16,584 nucleotides of DNA from CAZFQG01 sp964520785 (GTDB taxonomy: Bacteria; Planctomycetota; Planctomycetia; Pirellulales; Thermoguttaceae), in NCBI GenBank assembly GCA_964520785.1, contig CAZFQG010000149.1, positions 1-16,584 of the forward strand. Reading direction: 5' to 3'. Positions 1 through 7,988 of this stretch are shown here, piece after piece (within the stretch, counting starts at the first letter, position 1; each line of letters begins with the position of its first letter). The translations under genes and the position numbers were made by a program. Under the pieces are notes generated by a model that was given only the letters and a program-made list of their open reading frames with translations, searched no databases and was not told where the DNA came from.

Positions 1-480
1 CATTGCTGAAATGCAACGATGCTCGTGCTTTGTCAACCCTTGTTTTACGGGTTGGCAACATGGCGAAGCGCTGCAATCTCCCGAGTGATTCCAAAACGGC
101 AACCCGAATATTTAGGTTTGACAAAGCACTAGCGAAATTATATCAGTGACCCCGAAGGTGGGGTTAAGGCAGCCTAGAATCCCCTCAGCCGCTCATGCCA
201 ATCGTACCGATGAGCGTCCAGGAGCGTCCAGCGGGAAAACAGTGAATTATAATGCACGCTTCGAACCTGTCAACCGAGCCTGGAACGACAAATCGATTTG
301 AGTGGCCGTACGCCAATCCCCCTGTCGGTGGGTTGAAGGGACTGTGCGTATATAGCGGAAAATCTAATACAGTCGGAAAAAACAAACCGTGCAGAAGTGT
401 CAAATGGAAATTCCATAATGTGAGGTATTGTCGGCCTTGATGGACCATTGCGGGATCGCGGAAAGGCATCGCAAAGCTAC
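1..480. other. Non-coding, repeat-dense, AT-richer left region
   Basis: No convincing gene is visible here. The short open frames on both strands lack a ribosome-binding site and any recognisable motif. The stretch lies downstream of the minus-strand propeller gene that ends at 481. It contains the inverted-repeat segment at 21-133, a small hairpin at 149-164 (ACCCC/GGGGT), a 6-bp stem at 191-196/210-215 and a perfect tandem duplication of the 10-mer GAGCGTCCAG at 212-231. Two loosely similar C-run/GGTGGG patches lie at 150-168 and 318-340. Base composition is visibly more AT-rich than in the flanking genes. No clear intrinsic terminator for the 481-2931 gene is seen. Confidence 0.6.
21..133. 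repeat. 113-bp segment with imperfect terminal inverted repeats (MITE-like)
   Basis: The arm at 21-40 and the reverse complement of 114-133 agree at 18 of 20 positions, including an unbroken 12-bp core (GTGCTTTGTCAA at 25-36, TTGACAAAGCAC at 118-129). The same axis of symmetry continues inward with a perfect 7-bp pair at 48-54/100-106 (CGGGTTG/CAACCCG), so the pairing is gap-free across the segment, while the centre (about 55-99) is not symmetric. There is no coding capacity and no obvious target-site duplication. It could be a non-autonomous transposable element or remnant, or a large structured intergenic repeat. The repeat is seen directly; mobility is inference. Confidence 0.5.
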
Positions 481-2931
481 TCAGTGCGCCCCCTCTTCAT
501 CGTACGGCAGCTTCACCAAGTGCAGCACGGATGGCTGTGACTGCCCGCGCGGACGCAACAGGAACAACACGTATCCTTGCTTACTGAAAGCGTGCGGAAC
601 CGTACCCCAGAGCGTCTCGGGAAGGCCGTATACCTTGTCGAGCCGGTATCGGCGGAAGCCGGGCGGTTCGGCGAGCAGGTGACCTATGCCGGCGGCCGTG
701 TGAACGTGGACCGATCCGGGACCGCCGGAGAAAAGCAACGATCCCTCGTAGCCCGGTACGGAGATTTCTTGGATGAACTCCCCGTCGCGCCAGACGTTCA
801 GGACAGAGCCGCCTTTCCCGGGTACCGAATCGAACCAGACGTTGCCGGACGCATCGACCAACCGTGCCCAGCCGCGATTTTCCCACTTTCCGGCAATCCC
901 CGTCTCGTCGAGGCGGACGGCGAGTTGGGCCGTGGTATGGTCACAGGTCCCCGCACTGACAGTCTTACTGGTGGGAAGCCAAAGCGCCCCTTTCGTATCG
1001 CGAATGCCCAAATACTTACCGCCATTGTCGAAAGACATCTCGCGAACGTGCGGTGCTACTTCCGTCCGGAGCTTGCCGTCCTTCAGACCGACGACAAACG
1101 ATTTCCCCCCGTCGTGGATCAGCGCAAAATCAGACGCGTATACGCGGCGCCCGTCTCCAATCGGCGCCATCCATTGAACATGGCCGGAACGGGAGCCGGC
1201 GCCCATCAGCGGTCCCAAGGCGTCGTGCCAGCGTCTCCCTTCGAGCAGTCGCAAAGCGCCCGCCTCCAGATACCACACCAGACCTTTGGGACCGGCAACC
1301 AGGAAGGTCTTGCCGGAATCCGGCGACGGGGACCCTGGCGCGAAAGCCTCGCCGATTAAGTCACGGTGTTTCTCAACCAATTCGAGCAAAGAATCTCGGT
1401 CGGCCTCGCTCCCCTCGTGATACAGCGACCATTCATTCCTCCGCTCGATGAGCATGACACTTCCATTCCCGGGGAGCATCGTTTTCAGCCAATTCTCCGG
1501 TTCCGGCTCCATGACGGTCCAGTCCCCCTCATGAAAACGGACGAGCCGGCGCAGCGAATCGACCGTCCATACTGCTCCGTCCCCGCCGACCACTACCCGC
1601 CGCTCGCCAATCTCCTTCGAGAGCGACTCAAGCTGCTCGGGCTTCGGCGCACCGGGTGTATACACCATGATGACTTTGCCATGCTCGTATGAAGAATTGT
1701 GAGAGACGTAAGTGGAGCCGGCGGCGGCGGCATGCAGGCAGACGTACCCGTACCGAGGCAACCGGTCCACGATCTCGCCCGGGGCCGTGTCGAGCAACGC
1801 GGGAGTGGCGTCCTGCGTCCCGCCGGGGAGCCAGATTTGGTTCCCGGCCTCGGCGATGATGGGCGGCGGATAATTTGGGCAAGGAACCCACAAGGGAGCA
1901 TGTTCCCCACCCGGAAGGAGGCGCACCCGGCCGGTGGGTTCCCGGAGGACTACTCCCGGCTTCGTCGGTTTTCCGGACGTGCAGTCATTGTCGACCGCGT
2001 CAGCCGCGATGTAGATTCTTCCTGATTCGTCATGAAACATCGCTTTGACGTTCGTCACGCGGGCGGAGCCGAACGGCACCGCCGTATCGTCGCGTACCGA
2101 CGGCCGTTCCGCAGATTCCCGCGCGGCTTCCGACCGGACGATTCGACCTTCCGCGTCGAGGTTCCAACGGCGCAGTCGTCCCCAGCGCAGTACGTACCAA
2201 ATGGTTCGCGAATTATCAATGGCCAGGTCGTCGATGATCCACTGATCCGGGCGGGAAAAGACCTCCTCTTCCTCCCAGGCTCCTTCCCGGAAGACCCAAA
2301 TCGTTTGCGAGGCGTGGACGTAGGCGACGGCAAGTTGACCGTCCGCGCTGACGGCGAGGATCGGCCAGGATCCGGCCCCGGCCTTGTCTTTGATCATCTC
2401 CTGAAAAAACCATTTCTCCCCATCGAAACGGTGAATACCGCTACGGGCGAGGAACCAGGCGGTCCCTCCGGCGAAACGATGCGTTCGGTTGTCGAACAGG
2501 CCCCCCCGAGTCGCGCAGCGGCAGCCAGGCTGCTGTTGGCGCTCATCGACGGGGTGACATATCCATTGGGAACCGTCGTAGCCGAGGAACGTCGCGTGAG
2601 GCCTGACGTAGAACCATACCCGACCGCCGGGTTCGAACAGCAGAATGGTGGCTCCGAAGATTTGCGGCATGGGGCGACTGAATTCGTCCTCGATTCGGCG
2701 TTGAATCTCCGACAACGCCGGCGCGTCCTCGTAGTACTTCGGCCCGCACTGAAACCAGATCCGGCCGTCGGGCGCCGCGAGTGCCCATTGCACTCCGTGC
2801 GGCAAGGGCTCCCAATGGGTGGACGGTTTATGAATATCGAACCGTTCAGGCAGCCGCGTTTCTTCAGCCGGCGCTTGGACCGGCAGCGACGATAGCAGAA
2901 TCACGAGCCAAGCAATGATCGCTTTTCGCAT
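481..2931 (-). CDS. Secreted beta-propeller-like protein of unknown function (downstream paralog)
   Basis: This 816-residue protein has no recognised function. It opens with a signal peptide: MRK, a hydrophobic stretch to about residue 20, then a likely cleavage site at APAEE. The rest carries repeated blade-like segments of the form (D/E)xxGxxW(F/L), for example near residues 54-60 (DGRIWFQ), 101-107, 301-308, 450-455, 646-652 and 693-701. That spacing resembles two-component-regulator/NHL-type propellers, and no catalytic motif is visible. The helical insert near 514-526 (SLLELVEKHRDLI) interrupts the blades and has a counterpart in the neighbouring gene. The start is supported by an AAGGAGG ribosome-binding site 7 bases before the ATG. 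The gene lies 35 bp downstream of its paralog, so the two are probably co-transcribed. Propeller fold and paralogy are inferred by eye. Confidence 0.85.
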   Translation of the reverse strand: MRKAIIAWLVILLSSLPVQAPAEETRLPERFDIHKPSTHWEPLPHGVQWALAAPDGRIWFQCGPKYYEDAPALSEIQRRIEDEFSRPMPQIFGATILLFEPGGRVWFYVRPHATFLGYDGSQWICHPVDERQQQPGCRCATRGGLFDNRTHRFAGGTAWFLARSGIHRFDGEKWFFQEMIKDKAGAGSWPILAVSADGQLAVAYVHASQTIWVFREGAWEEEEVFSRPDQWIIDDLAIDNSRTIWYVLRWGRLRRWNLDAEGRIVRSEAARESAERPSVRDDTAVPFGSARVTNVKAMFHDESGRIYIAADAVDNDCTSGKPTKPGVVLREPTGRVRLLPGGEHAPLWVPCPNYPPPIIAEAGNQIWLPGGTQDATPALLDTAPGEIVDRLPRYGYVCLHAAAAGSTYVSHNSSYEHGKVIMVYTPGAPKPEQLESLSKEIGERRVVVGGDGAVWTVDSLRRLVRFHEGDWTVMEPEPENWLKTMLPGNGSVMLIERRNEWSLYHEGSEADRDSLLELVEKHRDLIGEAFAPGSPSPDSGKTFLVAGPKGLVWYLEAGALRLLEGRRWHDALGPLMGAGSRSGHVQWMAPIGDGRRVYASDFALIHDGGKSFVVGLKDGKLRTEVAPHVREMSFDNGGKYLGIRDTKGALWLPTSKTVSAGTCDHTTAQLAVRLDETGIAGKWENRGWARLVDASGNVWFDSVPGKGGSVLNVWRDGEFIQEISVPGYEGSLLFSGGPGSVHVHTAAGIGHLLAEPPGFRRYRLDKVYGLPETLWGTVPHAFSKQGYVLFLLRPRGQSQPSVLHLVKLPYDEEGAH

Positions 2932-2966
2932 GAATTCCCTCCTTCTTTGGTGCAGATGGGTGATCC

Positions 2967-5438
2967 TCAGTCGTGCTCTGGTTCCGGAAGCTCCACGGCC
3001 ACCAGCGCCGATGAAGAATCTCGCCCAACGACGAAGAAGACGCTCCGGTCACTTCGGCCGATATACCAGGACGGTTTCGCGCCCCAGCGGACATGAAACC
3101 GGCGGGTAATTGCATCTTCCTCCGGTTTTCGCGGGTCGAAATGAAGGTCTGCCAATCCGGTAGGCGTCAGACAGGTTATCTGGTTGCCGTCACCAAATAG
3201 GGGTGTCAGATGCTCCATATAGGTTGGAATACACGACCTGCCGGCATCGGAGACGGCCACTTCAAAGCCGGCGAATACGCGAGCCGCACGATACGCCCAC
3301 ACGAACCCGTCCGGATGCACGAATTGAGGCCTTCCAAAGTCTTGCAGCAAGGACCATGTCTCGCGCGAGTCGATCCGGTACACCCGGTCGAATCCCTGAT
3401 GCAGCCACAATCGCCCCTGGGTATCCAACAGCCAGTCATCGGCGAATGACGCGGGAGACTGCAAATACGACTTTCCGTGCTCACGCGGGGGAGCGGCTAC
3501 CGGTTCGAGTCTGACAGCACCGCCTGGATCGTCGATCCAGAGCCATTCCGTCACGCGCTGGGAATACCGGTTTCCGGTCCGCTTGGCGAGCAAAAGGCGG
3601 CCGGAATGCAGAGGACCCAGCAGCGCGAAATCGCCCTCCGCGACCTTTGCAGACGCGGCCGAATCGGCCTCCGCCGAATCGGGACCGATCCGGTAAACGG
3701 CCTTTCCATCCGCGAGCCAGAGAAACTCACCGGTGGTCAGCCAGGGGGCGGCGAGCGGTTGGTGCCGCTGGCCGTACTCCCCATCGTCGAGACCCCGGCG
3801 CGGGTCATGGGAGGCGCACGGCGCGGCAGCGAGCATCAAGCCGGTATGCTCCCGCGCCAAGGCGACGAGCGACTCGGCGGTTTCGAGTTCCCGCCTGGAA
3901 TGGGCCAGCGCGGCGCGGCCGTCGGCGAGCAACACCAACATTGCCCCCTGACGTCCGGCCCAGAGCGATACGGCGCCGCTAAGCCGATCATCTCGGAGAA
4001 CCGGCAAATCCCCTTGTGGTGGTCGCACCATCACGGCACCGTCCGACGACCGAACAAACCAGCAACAACCGCTCGAATCAACCGCCACGCCAAATGGAAC
4101 GGAAAAACGAGACCTTTCCGGGCACTCCGCAAGCCGTTTCACTCCACGAGCCGTCGGCTTTTTGGCCCGGGGCGAAAGCATCATAACCGCGAAGTCTCGC
4201 TTGATGTACAAATGTCCGTCACGATCACATCCCAGAGGTTCGTCCCCCAAGAGAACGTCGCCCGCCTCGGCGACCCGTTCCGGATGCCGCGAGTCCTTGG
4301 TCAGGAGGAGGACGCCCATAGTCGGTTCCAGAAGTAGGAATCCGCCATCCGGGAACGGCACGATGCGTAGCTCTCGGGAAGGTGCGAACTCAATCCAGTG
4401 GGCCGCACCGTCCGACGGAATGCGGACCAGGCCGAACCTGCCTTCCGAGAGGCTCTCGGTGCCGAAAAGGACGTTTCCGTCGCGGGCTACGGCGCGGGCG
4501 CCGCGCGGCAATACCCAGCCGTCTTCTCCCACGTCAAAGCGACCGGACCGAGGGTCCACGATTTGCATTGGTCCCGCCGTGTCTCTTTCCGGTTCACTCG
4601 CGATGCGCTCGTCGTCCGACGGGCTCACGATGACTATCTCCGCGGCGCTCATCAGTACTGCGCTACCGTCGGCGCGGATCCCTCCCTGCGTCCAGTTCCC
4701 GCTCCTCGGGACTCTGACCGAGGTCCATTTTCCGTCCGTGTTGAACGCAACCGTGGCTGCGCCCTCCACTTCGCGCTCCGACCAGGCGACCAGTCTGCCC
4801 TTTGAATCGTCGAGGATGCCTCCGGCGGCTCCGCCCGGCCAATTCGGAATTTTGGCGCGTTCCCAATAGTCGTCTTGCAGCCGGAAGACCCCTTCGCTGG
4901 ACGCGACCCACCAGGCATCACCGCCGTCACGAGCCAGCCGGTTCCGACCGAAAGACCAGTCGGAGCCGAACGGTCGGTACAGGGCCCGGCCTCCGCTCGA
5001 GTAGAACTCCAGAACCCTCGTTCCACCTTGCGGTGTCGTCCAGAGTTCACGGTCATAAAAAGCCAGGACTCCGGCATTGTAGAGCAGACGGAATCCCCCG
5101 GTCCATCGCTGCTCGGCGGCCCAACGGACCGCGGCGGCCGTTGCGGGAAGCGAATTATAATACCAGTCGCCGCTTTGCATTTCAAAACAGGGCGGCTGAT
5201 CCTCCCTCGCGACGACCCCCGTGACCGGACGCGGCAACACCTCCCAGAGGTTCGGTTCGGCCAGGATTTCCTCCAATCGGCGAGCTGTTGGGCGGTACAG
5301 AGGAGACAGACCCCGACAGGGATAGTGCGACAACTCCTCCCAGGGCGCCTCTCGGACCTTCTCTTCCGCGGTACAATGCGCGGCGGGGAAGATCGCGAGC
5401 GCAAGGAAGACCCACGCCGAACGACGAGCGAATACCAT
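2967..5438 (-). CDS. Secreted beta-propeller-like protein of unknown function (upstream paralog)
   Basis: This 823-residue protein has no recognised function. An N-terminal signal peptide (basic ARR, then a hydrophobic run to about residue 20, cleavage probably after HCTA) indicates export. The cysteine there does not sit in a proper lipobox. Blade-like segments recur, for example near residues 173-188 (GGDAWWVASSEGVFRL), 454-462, 672-679 (DTQGRLWL) and 711-714. It resembles the next gene along its length: the early WE(P/V)LP segment, the GGxAW blade, the helical ESLVALAREHTGLM segment near 522-535, the (A)LGPL segment near 607, and the C-terminal blade. I prefer the ATG at 5438 over the adjacent GTG at 5441 because AGGTGA lies 7 bases before the ATG. 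It is the first gene of a likely two-gene operon; the GH32 gene upstream ends about 200 bp away. Confidence 0.85.
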   Translation of the reverse strand: MVFARRSAWVFLALAIFPAAHCTAEEKVREAPWEELSHYPCRGLSPLYRPTARRLEEILAEPNLWEVLPRPVTGVVAREDQPPCFEMQSGDWYYNSLPATAAAVRWAAEQRWTGGFRLLYNAGVLAFYDRELWTTPQGGTRVLEFYSSGGRALYRPFGSDWSFGRNRLARDGGDAWWVASSEGVFRLQDDYWERAKIPNWPGGAAGGILDDSKGRLVAWSEREVEGAATVAFNTDGKWTSVRVPRSGNWTQGGIRADGSAVLMSAAEIVIVSPSDDERIASEPERDTAGPMQIVDPRSGRFDVGEDGWVLPRGARAVARDGNVLFGTESLSEGRFGLVRIPSDGAAHWIEFAPSRELRIVPFPDGGFLLLEPTMGVLLLTKDSRHPERVAEAGDVLLGDEPLGCDRDGHLYIKRDFAVMMLSPRAKKPTARGVKRLAECPERSRFSVPFGVAVDSSGCCWFVRSSDGAVMVRPPQGDLPVLRDDRLSGAVSLWAGRQGAMLVLLADGRAALAHSRRELETAESLVALAREHTGLMLAAAPCASHDPRRGLDDGEYGQRHQPLAAPWLTTGEFLWLADGKAVYRIGPDSAEADSAASAKVAEGDFALLGPLHSGRLLLAKRTGNRYSQRVTEWLWIDDPGGAVRLEPVAAPPREHGKSYLQSPASFADDWLLDTQGRLWLHQGFDRVYRIDSRETWSLLQDFGRPQFVHPDGFVWAYRAARVFAGFEVAVSDAGRSCIPTYMEHLTPLFGDGNQITCLTPTGLADLHFDPRKPEEDAITRRFHVRWGAKPSWYIGRSDRSVFFVVGRDSSSALVAVELPEPEHD

Positions 5439-5636
5439 CACCTGGTCACCTATTCCTTCCGACTTTGATTTTGCCCGAAATCTTCCAGATCGGGAATATC
5501 CCTTATCTTATCGGAAATCCCGAGCCGCTGTCCAGGGAGTCGCCGATTTTCTCTTCGGTTTTTTCGCCGCCTGCTATTGTCCCGGCGAAGATGCGGCCAA
5601 TGCGGAACCGCACCCTTGGACAACGGGAATAGAGCT
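5439..5636. other. Intergenic leader of the propeller pair with a dyad
   Basis: This 198-bp gap separates the GH32 stop from the propeller start and probably holds the promoter of the propeller pair. It contains GGGA-ATA-TCCC at 5492-5502, nested inside a longer-range TCGGGA/TCCCGA pair (5490-5495/5518-5523). A run of six T at about 5564-5569 follows a weak CCGA/TCGG stem on the plus strand, but no plus-strand gene ends there. Promoter boxes were not confidently identified. Confidence 0.3.
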
Positions 5637-7811
5637 TCACTCTCGCCCATTCCAAATCGTGGAAATCCGGCCGATTGAAAGGCGTCTCACCTCCGCGTTC
5701 CCTCCCTGGCAGTCCAGGGAAAGCGGCCGGTCCGCCTCGCTCGGCGTGAAGCAATTCGTCATCGTATACCGCCCCGCGCAGACGAAGATTTCCAACGTCG
5801 TCCGATCCGCGAGCACGCGGAAGGTTACCAGGCCGTTGGAACCCAAAGCAGGGACTTGTTTTCCGGAGGAGGAGAGCGTTTTGGTCGCCGCGTCAAAGAC
5901 GATCGGTTCGCCGGAGAAGGACAGCGTGATTTTGTCCGCCTCGCCCGGGTCGAGCTCGACCTCGATATCCCAGAGCCGGCCCTCATACTCCGCCAAGGGG
6001 TTTTCGCCCGGTTCCAGCGTAAACGCCGGCACCTTCGTCTCCTCTTCGATAAGGGTGTCCAGCTCGGCGATCGGCTCCGAGTACAGCCTCGGGCCGTCCT
6101 CCGTCTCGCGAAGCGTCAGCCGCCGGGGGATCGACATCTGCTGGCTGAAGGGGGTTTCGGGATAACGGTTCGGCTGCCGGATCCAGCCGATGAGGATCCG
6201 CCTCCCGTCATCCGGTGGGACGTTATTGAACGTCTGCGCGGCGTACAGGTGCTTGCCCCATTCGCTTGGGAGCGGTTCCGTTTGGGGGGTGAAGGTCTTT
6301 CCATCGAACTCACCCAGCACGTATAACCCGGAGGCCTCGTAGAAGACCCACCGCGTTTCGCCTTCCTTTCCCTCGATGGGAATCTCGAAGAACTCGGGGC
6401 ACTCGTGCCCGCCGGGGAACTCGACGTCGCATAGTTTCTTCCACTCCTTGAGGTTCTTCGAGCCCAAGAGCTGGAACTTCCCGCGGTCTCCCAGGTACAG
6501 GGCCATTACCCACTGCCTGCTCGGCTCGTGCCAGATGACCTTCGGATCGCGGTTACTGCCGTTGATATGCCCCACGACGGGATTCTTCTCGTATGTCGTG
6601 AACGTCCGGCCGCGGTCGTTGGAGTAAGCGATTCCCTGGGTGTATGGCACGCCGGGGAGCCAACTATGGCTTCCGGCATAGGTGAATATGGCCACCAGGG
6701 GCGGATCGTCCCCCTTCTGGAAGCCGGAGGTGTTTACCGTATCGATTACGGCGGAGCCGGAATAGATCGTCCCGAGCGCATCGGGATAGATCGCCGGCAG
6801 CAACTCCTGCCAGTGGACGAGGTCCTTGCTGACGGCGTGTCCCCAGGTCATGTTGCCCCATTCGATATGAAACGGGTTGTATTGGAAGAAAAGGTGCCAC
6901 TCGCCGTCGTGATAGACCATTCCATTGGGATCGTTATTCCATCCCTGCCGCGGCGTGAAGTGGAACTGGGGCCGGTACTTCTCGTTGTACAGGTTCGGTG
7001 TCTTTAAGAAACCGTCCCCTTGGCGGATCATGTTGAGCGCCCTGGAGTCGCCCGGCAGGCGGTCCACGGCGACGGTGAGGGTCTTGCCGCGATGCCGGCC
7101 GACATCGGCCAGGCCGTAGAAGAGCGGTTCCTTATCGGCCAAAGGAACCTGGTAGAGGTTCACGGTCTCTCCATCGACCAGAAAGCGAACGTCACGGACG
7201 GGGGATCGCGGATTCACCGGCAACAGAAGAAACCGTTTCTCGATTCGGACCGCATGGGTCGCCGGCAGGGCCTCGCGCCTCCGGACACTCTGGACGATGT
7301 GATCGACGTTGACGTGGCCCCAGCCGCCGGTCGCCGTATCGACGATTTCGAGCCGGACCTCTTTTCCCCGAAGGTCCTTTACGTCCCAGGTCGCCCACTC
7401 CAGCCGTTCCGACCCACCCGGTTTCGCATTCGGCCCGGTCGCCGTGCGGACCACTTCCCCGGCGATAAGAAGGTTCATGCACGTGTGGCCCGGGTGCTTT
7501 CCCCCGCCGATGAGGAAGTTGATATAGGGCCGCTGGATCGTAAACGGCGGCGAGATGAGCCTCCCGGTGGATTTGTCTCCGCCGCGGAACGTGTTCACCA
7601 AGCCCTTTCCCTCGAAGCCACTGACTTCCATCTGACCCGGCAGAGTCCCCCTCGCCGGACCGTCGCCAAACGCCGCGCCGGTGACTTCCCAATCACCATA
7701 GTCGGCCCCTTCAAAATCGGCGATGAGAAGGTCTGCATCTTCCGCTGGGGCGGAATTCGCGCAGAGTACGACAAGGAGGAGCATGGTGAGGATGTGGCGA
7801 ACATGATGCAT
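5637..7811 (-). CDS. Secreted glycoside hydrolase family 32 (levanase/fructosidase-type)
   Basis: This 724-residue enzyme should cleave beta-fructosidic bonds in levan, inulin or sucrose outside the cytoplasm. A signal peptide covers residues 1-23 (hydrophobic LTMLLLVVLCANS, cleavage near APA). Residues about 24-175 form a beta-rich accessory region, followed by a second small domain up to about 265 of the kind seen before GH32 domains (DUF4980-like, from memory). The GH32 catalytic motifs are complete: WNNDPNG with nucleophile Asp294, RDP at 421-423 (transition-state stabiliser) and ECP at 470-472 (acid/base Glu470). The C-terminal beta-sandwich follows from about 570. An open frame reaches back to 7931, but the ATG at 7811 directly precedes the signal peptide and has GAAGGG about 10 bases upstream. 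No transporter or fructose-use gene is adjacent, so the exact substrate cannot be told. Confidence 0.93.
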   Translation of the reverse strand: MHHVRHILTMLLLVVLCANSAPAEDADLLIADFEGADYGDWEVTGAAFGDGPARGTLPGQMEVSGFEGKGLVNTFRGGDKSTGRLISPPFTIQRPYINFLIGGGKHPGHTCMNLLIAGEVVRTATGPNAKPGGSERLEWATWDVKDLRGKEVRLEIVDTATGGWGHVNVDHIVQSVRRREALPATHAVRIEKRFLLLPVNPRSPVRDVRFLVDGETVNLYQVPLADKEPLFYGLADVGRHRGKTLTVAVDRLPGDSRALNMIRQGDGFLKTPNLYNEKYRPQFHFTPRQGWNNDPNGMVYHDGEWHLFFQYNPFHIEWGNMTWGHAVSKDLVHWQELLPAIYPDALGTIYSGSAVIDTVNTSGFQKGDDPPLVAIFTYAGSHSWLPGVPYTQGIAYSNDRGRTFTTYEKNPVVGHINGSNRDPKVIWHEPSRQWVMALYLGDRGKFQLLGSKNLKEWKKLCDVEFPGGHECPEFFEIPIEGKEGETRWVFYEASGLYVLGEFDGKTFTPQTEPLPSEWGKHLYAAQTFNNVPPDDGRRILIGWIRQPNRYPETPFSQQMSIPRRLTLRETEDGPRLYSEPIAELDTLIEEETKVPAFTLEPGENPLAEYEGRLWDIEVELDPGEADKITLSFSGEPIVFDAATKTLSSSGKQVPALGSNGLVTFRVLADRTTLEIFVCAGRYTMTNCFTPSEADRPLSLDCQGGNAEVRRLSIGRISTIWNGRE

Positions 7812-7855
7812 CGGAGGGATCCCTTCGAGGTCGTGGATTTGATGGCGGTTTCGTT

Positions 7856-7868
7856 CGTTTGACAAACG
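7856..7868. promoter_or_regulatory. Short palindrome upstream of the GH32 gene
   Basis: CGTTTG-A-CAAACG is a perfect 6-bp inverted repeat around a single base, 45-57 bp before the GH32 start codon. Its position fits an operator for a regulator of the GH32 gene. No matching promoter boxes or regulator gene are seen nearby, so this role is inference. Confidence 0.25.
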
Positions 7869-7988
7869 GCGAGGGGGAAACGGCGAGAACCGTCCCTGTG
7901 TTAGGGTAGCAGAATAGACAGGCAAAGGCAAACGGACGAGTCTCTTGGATTTCCTGCAAACACTCCGTTGCGTCCCCTTTTCAACTTC

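Noticed and set aside
185..469. 94-residue minus-strand open frame downstream of the propeller gene
   Set aside because: It has no ribosome-binding site, odd composition and overlaps several repeats; the NPPTGG-type peptide arises from a C-run/GGTGGG repeat patch.
1..480. Possible CRISPR array
   Set aside because: The repeats are inverted or single tandem copies, with no regular repeat-spacer period and no cas genes in the window.
2032..2895. 287-residue plus-strand open frame
   Set aside because: It lies antisense within the propeller gene at 481-2931, which has a signal peptide and a strong ribosome-binding site; the frame is Arg/Pro-rich without motifs.
3477..4337. 286-residue plus-strand open frame
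   Set aside because: Antisense to the second propeller gene, with no recognisable domain and no translation signal.
7020..7862. 280-residue plus-strand open frame
   Set aside because: Antisense to the GH32 gene, whose catalytic motifs are unambiguous.
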